Source: Lachnospiraceae bacterium
GTDB taxonomy: Bacteria > Bacillota > Clostridia > Lachnospirales > Lachnospiraceae
Reading direction: 5' to 3'
DNA: 64,000 nt
NCBI GenBank assembly: GCA_022792535.1
Contig: JAAWBG010000035.1
Coordinates: 1 to 64,000 of the forward strand
In this document: positions 36,139 to 44,798 of the stretch, piece after piece
How the letters are laid out: the number at the start of each line of letters is the position of its first letter
How positions within the stretch are numbered: the first letter of the stretch is position 1
Translations under genes and position numbers: made by a program
The notes under the pieces: generated by a model
Database searches by the model: none
Seen by the model: only the letters and a program-made list of their open reading frames with translations
What the model was told of the DNA's origin: nothing

Positions 36139-38973
36139 ATGGGAAAACGGATACTCGCTCTGTTCCTGGCAGTGCTGCTGATTTTTGATCTGGGAACAGA
36201 GACGGTTTTTGCCATGGGGAGCACAGTGCAGCAGCAAGAGGAAGGTACATCAGACGCTGGAGAAGAAGAGAGACAGATTGAAAATACAGACAAAGATACA
36301 GAGCTCAATTCTGCAGAAGGGGAGGAAGTCTGTCATACCATTACTTTTGATTTTGCAGGAGGGCAGACCTCGGATGGAAAGACCAGTGAAGCCCAGCAGG
36401 TGGCCGATGGGGAGTTTCCAGATACCAGCAGAATCGCGGAGCCGGTAAAGACAGGGTATCTGCTTCAGGGCTGGGTGGATGCAGAGGGAGAAGCCTATGC
36501 GTTTAATCAGCCAGTGAAAGAGGATATTACCCTAAAAGCTCTTTGGAGTCCCATCACTTACCGGATACAGTTCAATAGCAATGGTGGAACCGGAACTATG
36601 CCGGAAATGTCCCTAAAATATGATGCCCAGGGAAAAACGCCGGCCAATGGTTTTTACCGAAGAGGCTATGCCTTTAACGGGTGGATTCTGCCCGATGGAA
36701 GAGTTCTTACTGAAGAGGCGGCAATCAAAAATCTTTCCTCCCAAGATGGAGCAGTTGTGGTGCTGAAGGCTGCCTGGGCCAAGGGAAAATATGCTGTCCG
36801 TTTTCATGGAAATGGTGGAACCGGAAGTATGAAGGATCAAGTGTTTACCTGGGGGACTGCAAAAAAACTGTCAGGAAATGAATTTAAACGGACAGGATAT
36901 ACCTTTATAGGATGGAATACTAGAAAAGATGGGAAAGGTACCGTCTATCAGAATAAACAGAAAGTAGATGAATTGTCAGAGCAAAGCGGCGGGATTGTAG
37001 TTCTCTTTGCTATGTGGAGGGGGAATTCTTACCAAGTAAAGTATAACGGAAATGGTGCTGGCAGCGGGACCATGAAGAACAGCAGTTATGTGTATGGAAC
37101 CACAGGAAAACTAGCCGCCAATAAGTTTAAACGGACAGGATATACTTTTGCAGGCTGGAACAGCAAAAAAGACGGAAAAGGAAAAAACTATTCTAACCTT
37201 GCGCAGATAAAAAATCTTACCACAAAGAAAAATGGAGTCATAACCCTTTATGCAAAGTGGAAAGCGATAAAATATAAGATTACGTATAAAACGAAAGGTG
37301 GGAAAATGCTTAAGGGTGCAAGAAAAAGCTATACAATAAGCACTAAGACATTTACGCTGCCGCGGCCTGTCAGAAAAGGATATGATTTTGATGGATGGTA
37401 CAGAGATGCGAAATACAAGAGAAGGGTAGGAGGGATAAAAAAGGGGAGCAAAGGAAATTTAACCCTTTATGCAAAATGGACCAAATGTACCAGAAAGGGA
37501 AATAAAAGCTCGGCGAAGATTACAAAATGCAAAGCAGTGGGAAAGAATAAAGTCCAAATTGTGGCTAATATTAAGAAAAGAATAGCAAGTTCTGACGACT
37601 ATTATTATTTGGTATATATTCAGCCAGGAAGCGGAAAGGCATATAAGGAGGCTGCCAGAACTTATAAGCGAAACAAAGTCACTTTTAACTTAAAATCTTC
37701 AGAAAACCAGGGATATGTAGTTTCTCAGTTTGGAATTGCTATCAAAAGAAATGGAAAATATCAGTTGATCAGCAACACTTCTTTTGTAAAATCTCCAGAG
37801 AAAGCGGCAAAAAACAGGATGAAGTATCAGCCGGGAAAAACGAAAAAGGGAATCCAGTATTCTACTTCCATGAGCGAGGTCAGATCCTGCAAGGCAAAGC
37901 AGACATTTTTGAATATTACTGCTTCCAGCGTACTGAACAATGGATATGTTCCATATCAATATAATGGGAAAACCTATTATTTTAGCGATATGGCCAGATA
38001 TAAAGAGATTGTATCGGAATGCAACCGGAGAGGGATCACTGTGACGGTACAGATCTTGTTGGATTGGACGGAGGGCCATACTGATCTGATTGCTTCCAAA
38101 GCCAGGGTTCGGGGAGCGTCCCCTTATTACAGCTGGAATATCTCTTCGGCAAAGTCCAGAGAGAAAATGGAAGCTATGTTCTGTTATCTGGGTAAGGTCT
38201 TCGGACAGAAAAACTGCTGTGTCATGAACTGGGTTTTGGGAAATGAAGTAAATAATCCGTATGGCTGGAATTACCAGGGCCGGATGTCAGAGGGAGATTA
38301 TTTCTATACATATACCCATGCATTCCGCAGCCTGTACTGTGCTGTGAAAAGTCAGTATGCCAATGCAAATGTTTTTATCTGCACAGATAATCTCTGGAAT
38401 ACTTCCCCTTGGGGCGGCTACAGTGCAAAGTATGTGATCTATACTTTTGCCACAATGATGAAGCAGATTCAGCCAGAGGTAAAATGGAATCTGGCCTACC
38501 ATGCCTATTCCTTCCCGCTTACAAATACAAAGGTTTGGAAAGGATATGGAATCACTTATGATGACAATACGCCTTATATCACAATGCAGAATCTGGATGT
38601 GCTGACCCGGCATATTAAAAAGCATTATGGTTCTTCTGTACGGGTGATTTTGTCGGAACAGGGGTATTCTTCCACCGGCGGGGAGAAAGAGCAGGCGGCC
38701 GCCCTTGCCTATAGTTATTATATTGCTGCCTGTAATCCGATGGTGGATGCATTTATCATAAGAAGTTATGACGATCATCCTGTGGAAGTCGCTCAGGGAC
38801 TGCGGATGGGAATTTCTGGAAAAGAGGCCTTTAAAGTATATAAAAATATGGATGCAGGAAATTCTGAGAGATATACAAAAAAATATCTGAAAGTAATAGG
38901 GGCAAAATCCTGGAAGCAGATTGTACCCCGCTACAGTAAGTCCAGATTGAAAAAAATGTACCGTAAAAGGTAA
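36139..38973 (+). CDS. Secreted repeat protein with C-terminal DUF5722-like glycosidase-fold domain
   Basis: The 944-residue protein has a signal peptide (RILALFLAVLLIFDL) and a 45-residue acidic linker. It then has five InlB B-repeat/Flg_new-type modules (about residues 70-450), each of about 70 residues with GYxFxGW and ending in LYAKW or similar. A short beta domain follows, and the C-terminal 370 residues look like DUF5722. There, NWVLGNEVNN (Glu703) and VILSEQGYSS (Glu840) fit the acid/base and nucleophile positions of clan GH-A beta/alpha barrels. No LPXTG anchor or SLH domain is seen; the basic C-terminus (SKSRLKKMYRKR) may bind wall polymer. It sits among the rhamnose genes, suggesting it acts on or with the glycan made here. 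Confidence 0.8.
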   Translation: MGKRILALFLAVLLIFDLGTETVFAMGSTVQQQEEGTSDAGEEERQIENTDKDTELNSAEGEEVCHTITFDFAGGQTSDGKTSEAQQVADGEFPDTSRIAEPVKTGYLLQGWVDAEGEAYAFNQPVKEDITLKALWSPITYRIQFNSNGGTGTMPEMSLKYDAQGKTPANGFYRRGYAFNGWILPDGRVLTEEAAIKNLSSQDGAVVVLKAAWAKGKYAVRFHGNGGTGSMKDQVFTWGTAKKLSGNEFKRTGYTFIGWNTRKDGKGTVYQNKQKVDELSEQSGGIVVLFAMWRGNSYQVKYNGNGAGSGTMKNSSYVYGTTGKLAANKFKRTGYTFAGWNSKKDGKGKNYSNLAQIKNLTTKKNGVITLYAKWKAIKYKITYKTKGGKMLKGARKSYTISTKTFTLPRPVRKGYDFDGWYRDAKYKRRVGGIKKGSKGNLTLYAKWTKCTRKGNKSSAKITKCKAVGKNKVQIVANIKKRIASSDDYYYLVYIQPGSGKAYKEAARTYKRNKVTFNLKSSENQGYVVSQFGIAIKRNGKYQLISNTSFVKSPEKAAKNRMKYQPGKTKKGIQYSTSMSEVRSCKAKQTFLNITASSVLNNGYVPYQYNGKTYYFSDMARYKEIVSECNRRGITVTVQILLDWTEGHTDLIASKARVRGASPYYSWNISSAKSREKMEAMFCYLGKVFGQKNCCVMNWVLGNEVNNPYGWNYQGRMSEGDYFYTYTHAFRSLYCAVKSQYANANVFICTDNLWNTSPWGGYSAKYVIYTFATMMKQIQPEVKWNLAYHAYSFPLTNTKVWKGYGITYDDNTPYITMQNLDVLTRHIKKHYGSSVRVILSEQGYSSTGGEKEQAAALAYSYYIAACNPMVDAFIIRSYDDHPVEVAQGLRMGISGKEAFKVYKNMDAGNSERYTKKYLKVIGAKSWKQIVPRYSKSRLKKMYRKR

Positions 38974-39005
38974 GATATGTTATGATTGAATAAATGGAGG
39001 GAATT

Positions 39006-39884
39006 ATGAAAGGAATCATTTTAGCCGGAGGAGCCGGAACACGATTGTACCCTTTGACCAAGGCTATCTCGAAACAGATCATGCCAATCTATGATAAGCC
39101 TATGATCTACTATCCCTTGTCTACGCTGATGCTGGCAGGAATCCGTGAGGTACTGATTATTTCTACCCCAAGGGATCTGCCGGTGTTTGAGGACTTGCTG
39201 GGAGACGGCAGCCAGTTGGGAATGAAATTTTCCTATGAAGTACAGACCGAGCCCAGGGGACTGGCAGATGCGTTTATTATCGGAGCAGATTTTATTGGAA
39301 AAGATGCGGTTGCACTGGTGCTGGGCGATAATATATTCTATGGACAGAGCTTTTCCAAAGTGCTGCAAAATGCAGCGGAGCGGACAGAGAATCAGCCGGG
39401 AGCCACCATTTTTGGCTATTATGTCAAAGACCCAAGAGAATATGGCGTGGTAGAGTTTGACGAGAATGGAACAGCCATTTCCATTGAGGAGAAGCCCAAA
39501 CACCCTAAGTCCAATTATGCAGTGCCAGGGTTATATTTCTATGACAATGATGTGGTGGAGATTGCGAAAAATGTGAAGCCTTCCGCCCGGGGTGAAATTG
39601 AGATTACCAGCGTTAACAATGAATACTTACAGCGGGGAACGCTGAAAGTAGAGACCCTGGGACGTGGATTTGCATGGCTGGATACGGGGAATCATGATAT
39701 GCTTTTGGCTGCGGCAGATTTTGTATCAGCTTTCCAGAAACGTCAGGGTCTGTATATTTCTTGTATCGAAGAGATTGCTTACAAACGAGGCTTTATTGAC
39801 GAAAAACAACTGCGGAAGCTGGCAGAGCCTTTGGAAAAAACAGAGTATGGACAATATCTGCTGGATATTGCGGAAGGTCTGTAA
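39006..39884 (+). CDS. rfbA: Glucose-1-phosphate thymidylyltransferase
   Basis: RfbA makes dTDP-glucose from glucose-1-phosphate and dTTP, the first step of the rhamnose pathway. The 292-residue product shows the nucleotide-binding loop [20 protein letters not shown] at the N-terminus, then [31 protein letters not shown] and [16 protein letters not shown] 39006 is preceded by GGAGGGAA; an ATG four codons earlier lies in the ribosome site and is rejected. rfbC follows at 80 bp. Confidence 0.97.
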   Translation: MKGIILAGGAGTRLYPLTKAISKQIMPIYDKPMIYYPLSTLMLAGIREVLIISTPRDLPVFEDLLGDGSQLGMKFSYEVQTEPRGLADAFIIGADFIGKDAVALVLGDNIFYGQSFSKVLQNAAERTENQPGATIFGYYVKDPREYGVVEFDENGTAISIEEKPKHPKSNYAVPGLYFYDNDVVEIAKNVKPSARGEIEITSVNNEYLQRGTLKVETLGRGFAWLDTGNHDMLLAAADFVSAFQKRQGLYISCIEEIAYKRGFIDEKQLRKLAEPLEKTEYGQYLLDIAEGL

Positions 39885-39964
39885 AGTGAAATAGAGCTGG
39901 TTAAAAATGGCAGGCGCTTATCCCCTGTATTCGGTCAGCTGATATGATACAAAAGGAGAAAGAT

Positions 39965-40534
39965 ATGGGAAAAATCAAGGTAACAGATGATTGTAATGGG
40001 ATTCCAGGGCTGAAAGTAATTGAACCTGCAGTATTCGGCGATGAACGCGGTTATTTTATGGAGACTTACAATTACAAAGACTATGCAGAGGCAGGGATTG
40101 ACTGCCAGTTTGTACAGGATAATCAATCTGCTTCCAGAAAAGGCGTGCTCCGGGGACTGCATTTTCAGATTAACTACCCTCAAGACAAGTTAGTGCGTGT
40201 GGTAAAGGGAGAAGTGTTTGATGTTGCAGTGGATTTGCGAAAGGGCTCTGAAACTTTTGGAAAATGGTTTGGCGTGGTGCTGACTGCAGAAAATAAAAAA
40301 CAGTTTTTTATTCCCAAAGGATTTGCCCATGGATTCGTAGTGCTGTCTGATTATGCAGAATTTTGCTATAAAGTGACAGATTTTTATCATCCTAATGATG
40401 AGGGCGGCTTGCTGTGGAAAGACAGTAAGATTGGAATTCAGTGGCCTATGCCGGAAGGAATGACGGAGAAGGATCTGATTTTATCCGAGAAGGATAAACT
40501 CTGGAAAGGAATTGAGGATTATCTAGAATCCTAA
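39965..40534 (+). CDS. rfbC: dTDP-4-dehydrorhamnose 3,5-epimerase
   Basis: RfbC epimerises the 4-keto intermediate at C3 and C5, the third step to dTDP-L-rhamnose. The 189-residue cupin protein shows DERGYFMETYN, the catalytic region RGLHFQINYPQDKLVRVVKG with its conserved His, and FFIPKGFAHGFVVLSDYAEFCYKVTDFY. ATG 39965 follows AAAGGAGAAAG; an ATG seven codons earlier lacks such a site. With rfbD, rfbB and rfbA it completes the four-enzyme pathway. Confidence 0.97.
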   Translation: MGKIKVTDDCNGIPGLKVIEPAVFGDERGYFMETYNYKDYAEAGIDCQFVQDNQSASRKGVLRGLHFQINYPQDKLVRVVKGEVFDVAVDLRKGSETFGKWFGVVLTAENKKQFFIPKGFAHGFVVLSDYAEFCYKVTDFYHPNDEGGLLWKDSKIGIQWPMPEGMTEKDLILSEKDKLWKGIEDYLES

Positions 40535-40595
40535 AAGAGATTTGCAAAGGCATTTTGCTTTTAGCGTTAGGAGAAGGGTGAAAAGGAGGAAAAGT

Positions 40596-42902
40596 ATGAA
40601 AAAAAGAATTTTAGCACTGTTTTTGGCTGGAATTATGACCGTGACTATGGCTCCGGTGGAATCTTTTGCGGCAGCTCCAGCGGAGAAACCGTTTTTTGAG
40701 GAAACTGTTCAGCCAGAGACGCCAGAAGAGAATGAAGATGTTCAGCCAGAGACGCCAGAAGAGAATGGGGATGCTCAGCCAGAGACGTTAGGAGAGAATG
40801 AAACTGTTCAGCCGGAGACGCCGGGAGAAGAGGAAAATACTCAGCCGGAGACTCCAGGTCAGGAAGAGAACATTCAACCGGAGACACCGGGAGAAATTCT
40901 TCAGCCGGAGCTTCCAAACCAGGAGGAAAGTATCTGGCCAGAGCTGACGGATCAAGAAGAAGGTCAGCCGGAAGAACCGGAGAAGGACACAGAGAAGCCA
41001 TCAAAACAGGGGACAGACAGTCAGGAGAAAAAGGATCTGGAAGACACTCCTGAGCTGGCCTTAGAGGAAGAACTTTCACCAGAAGAGATGCTGGCCAATT
41101 GGAAAGCTCCTGCAGGGGGAATGGTATTTAGAAAAGGAAAGATATCAGAAGAAACTTCAAAATCTCTTGAAACTGTGCGCTTGAAACGAAATAGTAATGG
41201 AGAGTTTGAGTATGAGACAGGTTTTGTGGAATCTCAAAAATATGATTCTTCCTGGGATATTTATGCTTCTCATTATATTTATAATAACTTGAAATCTGGG
41301 GAGAAAAAATTTTGGAATGCGCTGGATGATGTTTGTCGAGAATATCTTACGGGTACTAAAAATGCCATTAGTCAAAATGCGGCAGTAGTAAATGAATATG
41401 GAAATATCATAGACTATGTAAAAGTTTTTTTAACGAAGGGAATTGAATATAGCGAGTTGGGACTAGATAGTGATGACGCAGGAGAGATCTATATCATGTT
41501 TAAATATTCAAATCCTCAATACTATTTTTTGGATGAAAGTCTTTTGACAAGTGATGGAGAGTGGTTTCCTTCTATGTATGAGGATTTTGCAAATGGGTCT
41601 TCCAGAAGATCGGCTACTGCCAGAGTAAAAGCTCAGATTGATGCAGCTCAAAAACAGATTGCAAAGGGAAAGAATGAGGCGGAAAAAGCGAAGATTGCCC
41701 ATGACTGGATTCTTGCAAAAACAACTTATGATCCTGGATTCAGTATGGAGGACCCTTCAGGGGCCTATACGCTTTACAGTCAAAGTGCCTACAGTGTATT
41801 TTGTGATGATTATACGGTATGTGCTGGGTATACACTGGCATTTGAGATGCTGATGAACGGAGCAGGGGTAGACACCATCGGTGTCACCAGTACGGCTCAT
41901 GCATGGAATATGGTTTCTATCAATGATTCCTGGTATCATGTAGATTGTACTTGGGATGATAATATTGTGGACGATTATGGAGAAAAAACTTGTTATATGT
42001 ATTTCAACCGAAGCCAGGCAAAGATGACAGGAGAGTTAGATCAGGGTGGAATGCATCAGATGGAATCCTGCTATAGCGGTCTGGTACCAAAGAGTACCTT
42101 GGATTCCGGGGCTACCCTTACATCGCCTGGAAAGTGCAAAACGCCTTCTGGCACTACCGGGGCGCCTAAGATCACTCAGAAGGCAGTCAGCGGAAATCAG
42201 GTTCAGTTTACCCTCAGCAGTTCCACCTCAGGGGCAGAGATCTATTATACCGTTGATGGAAAGAAGCCTTCCTCTTCCTTTACGAAAGGTTACCGTTACA
42301 GAGGGACATTTAAAGTAAAAAAGGGAACGACGGTAAAAGCCATTGCAGTCCGTGACACGAAAAAGGACAGCAGTATTTCCTCTCTCAAAGCAGGAAGCAC
42401 CAGTAAAACTTATACCGTAAAGTTTAATACCATGGGTGGAAATAAGATTGCCAGCAAGAAGGTAAACGCCAACAGCAAAGTGAAGCAGCCTTCCAATCCG
42501 AAACGTGCGAAATATGCTTTTGCAGGCTGGTATACAGACAAGAAATATAAGACAAAATGGGATTTTAAAAAGAAGGTAACGAAAAATATTACCTTGTATG
42601 CGAAGTGGAAGAAGGTGACGGTTCAGAAGCCTTCTGTCAGCAGTCTGACTAATTTGTCCGGCAAAAAGTTGAAGGTAAAGATTAAAAAGGTCAGTGGCGC
42701 GAAGGGATATCAGATTCGCTATTCTACCAATTCGAAGTTAAAATCTGCCCAGAAAATTACTACGAAATCTACCACGAAAACGATAAGCAAATTGAAGAAG
42801 AAAACATATTATGTTCAGGTAAGGGCTTATAAGACAGATTCCACTGGAAAGAAAATTTACAGTTCCTGGAGTAAGACAAAGAAGATTAAAATTCGAAAAT
42901 AG
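40596..42902 (+). CDS. Secreted transglutaminase-like protein with Pro/Glu repeats and Flg_new-type module
   Basis: The 768-residue protein has a signal peptide (KKRILALFLAGIMTVTMA, then AAA) and a Pro/Glu/Thr-rich repeat region from about residue 37 to 160, like a wall-spanning stalk. A transglutaminase-like domain has the likely triad Cys409 (TVCAGYTLAF), His435 (AHAWNMV) and Asp450 (YHVDCTWDD). After it come a chitobiase C-terminal-like beta domain (EIYYTVDGKKPSS), one Flg_new-type repeat ending in LYAKW, and a fibronectin III-like module. The C-terminus is strongly basic, with no sortase signal. A peptidoglycan- or protein-crosslinking or protease role is plausible. ATG 40596 follows AAAAGGAGG; upstream in-frame residues lack a site. 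Confidence 0.83.
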   Translation: MKKRILALFLAGIMTVTMAPVESFAAAPAEKPFFEETVQPETPEENEDVQPETPEENGDAQPETLGENETVQPETPGEEENTQPETPGQEENIQPETPGEILQPELPNQEESIWPELTDQEEGQPEEPEKDTEKPSKQGTDSQEKKDLEDTPELALEEELSPEEMLANWKAPAGGMVFRKGKISEETSKSLETVRLKRNSNGEFEYETGFVESQKYDSSWDIYASHYIYNNLKSGEKKFWNALDDVCREYLTGTKNAISQNAAVVNEYGNIIDYVKVFLTKGIEYSELGLDSDDAGEIYIMFKYSNPQYYFLDESLLTSDGEWFPSMYEDFANGSSRRSATARVKAQIDAAQKQIAKGKNEAEKAKIAHDWILAKTTYDPGFSMEDPSGAYTLYSQSAYSVFCDDYTVCAGYTLAFEMLMNGAGVDTIGVTSTAHAWNMVSINDSWYHVDCTWDDNIVDDYGEKTCYMYFNRSQAKMTGELDQGGMHQMESCYSGLVPKSTLDSGATLTSPGKCKTPSGTTGAPKITQKAVSGNQVQFTLSSSTSGAEIYYTVDGKKPSSSFTKGYRYRGTFKVKKGTTVKAIAVRDTKKDSSISSLKAGSTSKTYTVKFNTMGGNKIASKKVNANSKVKQPSNPKRAKYAFAGWYTDKKYKTKWDFKKKVTKNITLYAKWKKVTVQKPSVSSLTNLSGKKLKVKIKKVSGAKGYQIRYSTNSKLKSAQKITTKSTTKTISKLKKKTYYVQVRAYKTDSTGKKIYSSWSKTKKIKIRK
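40707..40900 (+). repeat. 30-bp tandem repeats encoding QPETPEEN-like units
   Basis: Inside the transglutaminase-like gene, about six degenerate copies of a 30- to 33-bp unit beginning GTTCAGCCAGAGACGCC encode QPETPEENED, QPETPEENGD, QPETLGENET, QPETPGEEENT and similar. The first two copies are almost identical at DNA level, so copy number may vary between strains. Confidence 0.8.
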
Positions 42903-42921
42903 ATGATCCTAAACAAAAAAG

Positions 42922-42957
42922 CAGCCTGCAGCTTATAAAGCTGCAGGCTGAAAAAAT
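42922..42957 (-). terminator. Intrinsic terminator of the minus-strand secreted protein gene
   Basis: CAGCCTGCAGCTT (42922-42934), a 3-base loop and AAGCTGCAGGCTG (42938-42950) form a perfect 13-bp stem. On the minus strand it is followed by CTTTTTT, so it ends the gene at 42966-43676. On the + strand only A residues follow, so it may work poorly for the transglutaminase-like gene. Confidence 0.8.
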
Positions 42958-42965
42958 ATCCCTAT

Positions 42966-43676
42966 CTACTCCTGCATACAATTCCAATTTAAAGTCACGT
43001 AAGATTTTGTTTTGACATGATACATGGTTACTGTGATGTAATCAGTTTTTCCATCAAAAGTAACCTTTTTAGAAAAAGAAATCTTTTTCTTATTAGCGTT
43101 TATTTTACAGGTTCCAGTACCATATTGCATGGACAAGGAGGAGATCCTCCAGCCAGAAGCAGCTTTTATGGAAACCTTCTGGTTTTTCCAGGGGGAAGTG
43201 TGAAAGTAATTGTATTCTGTAGAGTTGTTGAAATGGGAAAGAAAATTTTTCTTTCCCACTTTAAAGGTTTTTAAAGGGTTCGTATATTTTTTTATATTGA
43301 TGGTGGAACTCAGCTTTTGACTGCCGATTTTAAAAGAAATCACGGCTTTGCCAGTCTTTTTAAAAAAGTAAACTCTGATGTTCCCATTTTTGTCAATATA
43401 AGGTCTTGCAATAGAAGGATCACTGCTTTTCAGAGATTTGATGGAGGAGGCTTTCGGCTTCTTCTTTGTATTTTTCTGATAGACCATAAGAGTAGCGTAA
43501 GTAGCAGGCAGATCATCCGGTGCATAATAGAAAGTCATATTCTGATAAGCACGGGGAATATAGTATTTGCCGGCGGCCTCAGCCACGTTTCCAGTCTGAG
43601 GAAGAAAGATGATACTGGTCAGAACAAGCGCCAGCGAGAGTAACAGTGAAGAAAATCTTTTACATAAATTTTTCAT
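42966..43676 (-). CDS. Small secreted protein of unknown function
   Basis: The 236-residue product has a clear signal peptide (LLLSLALVLTSIIFLP, cut near AEAA) and a lysine-rich, beta-rich mature part. The middle (SLKSSDPSIARPYIDKNGNIRVYFFKKTGKAVISF, given as residues about 84-118) resembles a bacterial Ig-like (Big_2-type) module. The C-terminal half contains two cysteines (CKINANKK and NWNCMQE). No enzyme motif or anchor is visible. It is one of two minus-strand genes in the window and lies between the two glycan operons. Its ATG is preceded by AGGGAGG, read on the minus strand. Confidence 0.75.
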   Translation of the reverse strand: MKNLCKRFSSLLLSLALVLTSIIFLPQTGNVAEAAGKYYIPRAYQNMTFYYAPDDLPATYATLMVYQKNTKKKPKASSIKSLKSSDPSIARPYIDKNGNIRVYFFKKTGKAVISFKIGSQKLSSTINIKKYTNPLKTFKVGKKNFLSHFNNSTEYNYFHTSPWKNQKVSIKAASGWRISSLSMQYGTGTCKINANKKKISFSKKVTFDGKTDYITVTMYHVKTKSYVTLNWNCMQE

Positions 43677-43816
43677 AGAAACAGCCTCCCTTAAATGTTT
43701 ATAATAAAAGTATCATACTTATTTTAGAATTACAACGGTGTTCTAACGGGAAATCATTAAGATTTTATGAATATTTTGAAGAGATATGATAGAATCTTTA
43801 TAAACTGGGAGAATAA

Positions 43817-43845
43817 TTGATTATTTCGGGGAAAAATGATATAAT
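43817..43845 (+). promoter_or_regulatory. Strong sigma-A promoter of the second glycan operon
   Basis: TTGATT (43817-43822), a 17-bp spacer and TATAAT (43840-43845) with an extended TG precede the first exporter gene by about 58 bp. All genes from there to 61.75 kb run in the same direction with small gaps and no other obvious promoter. Confidence 0.78.
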
Positions 43846-43903
43846 AGCGAAGGTCTGTATGAAACTTATATGAGAAAAAGAGAGAAAAGGAATATGAATA
43901 GAT

Positions 43904-44731
43904 ATGAAGCAAAAGTCTGAAAATATAGTTACAGAAATAATAAAAAATCGTCAATTGATCAAAAGTCTGGTCAAAAACGATTTTAAGAAAAAGTTTGTAG
44001 GTTCTTATCTTGGGGTCTTTTGGGCTTTTGTTCAGCCAGTGGTTACCGTATTGATCTATTGGTTTGTCTTTGATAAAGCTATAGGATTTCGAGCTTCTAT
44101 CCGGGGAGAAATGTCTCTGCCTTATGTATTGTGGCTGGTATCTGGAATTGTGCCCTGGTTTTTTTTCTCAGACTGTGTCAGTGCAGGAACCTCTGCCCTG
44201 GTAGAATATAATTATCTGGTAAAAAAAATGGTCTTTCATATTGACATTCTTCCTTTGGTAAAAGTGTTTGCATCTGGTTTCGTACATTTATTTTTTGTGG
44301 TGTTTACAATTTTGCTTTTTCTGGCTTACGGTTATCTGCCGGATTTGTATATACTGCAGATTTTTTATTACAGTGTCGGGGTGTTGCTGCTGGCTGTGGG
44401 AACCAGTTATCTCACCAGCGCAGTATCTGTGTTTTTTCCCGACGTCCGCCAGATTGTGAATATCGGCCTTCAAATTGGGATCTGGGTAACGCCTATTATG
44501 TGGAATATAGATGATATGAAGGCGAAGATTCCTCCTGCATTGCTGGTGGTGTTAAAGGGAAATCCCTTCTACTATATTGTTATGGGATATCGTGAATCTT
44601 TTATTGATAAGGTGTGGTTCTGGGAGCATCCGGGACAGACTCTGTATTTTTGGATTTTCACTCTGGCGATGTGTTTCCTGGGCGTAAAGGTGTTCAAACG
44701 TTTGAAAGTGCATTTTGCCGATGTTTTGTAA
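43904..44731 (+). CDS. wzm: ABC polysaccharide export permease (Wzm-like)
   Basis: The 275-residue ABC-2 type permease has six hydrophobic segments after a basic N-terminal helix (LIKSLVKNDFKKKFVGSYLG, the amphipathic elbow). Typical stretches are LGVFWAFVQPVVTVLIYW and NPFYYIVMGYRESFI near the C-terminus. With the Wzt-like ATPase that starts 67 bp downstream it would export a finished polysaccharide from the cytoplasm. ATG 43904 is used; AAAAGG lies about 13 bp upstream, slightly far. Confidence 0.9.
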   Translation: MKQKSENIVTEIIKNRQLIKSLVKNDFKKKFVGSYLGVFWAFVQPVVTVLIYWFVFDKAIGFRASIRGEMSLPYVLWLVSGIVPWFFFSDCVSAGTSALVEYNYLVKKMVFHIDILPLVKVFASGFVHLFFVVFTILLFLAYGYLPDLYILQIFYYSVGVLLLAVGTSYLTSAVSVFFPDVRQIVNIGLQIGIWVTPIMWNIDDMKAKIPPALLVVLKGNPFYYIVMGYRESFIDKVWFWEHPGQTLYFWIFTLAMCFLGVKVFKRLKVHFADVL

Positions 44732-44798
44732 TATGTAATCCAGATGTGGAAGGGATAGTTTGAAATCGGATGGAAAAGGGAAAGGAACAATAAGATTT

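Noticed and set aside
40707-40900. CRISPR-like repeat array
   Set aside because: The repeats are contiguous, in frame with a secreted protein and have no unique spacers; no cas genes are present.
42903-42960. Terminator for the + strand transglutaminase-like gene
   Set aside because: The stem is followed by A residues on the + strand; the T-run is on the minus strand only.
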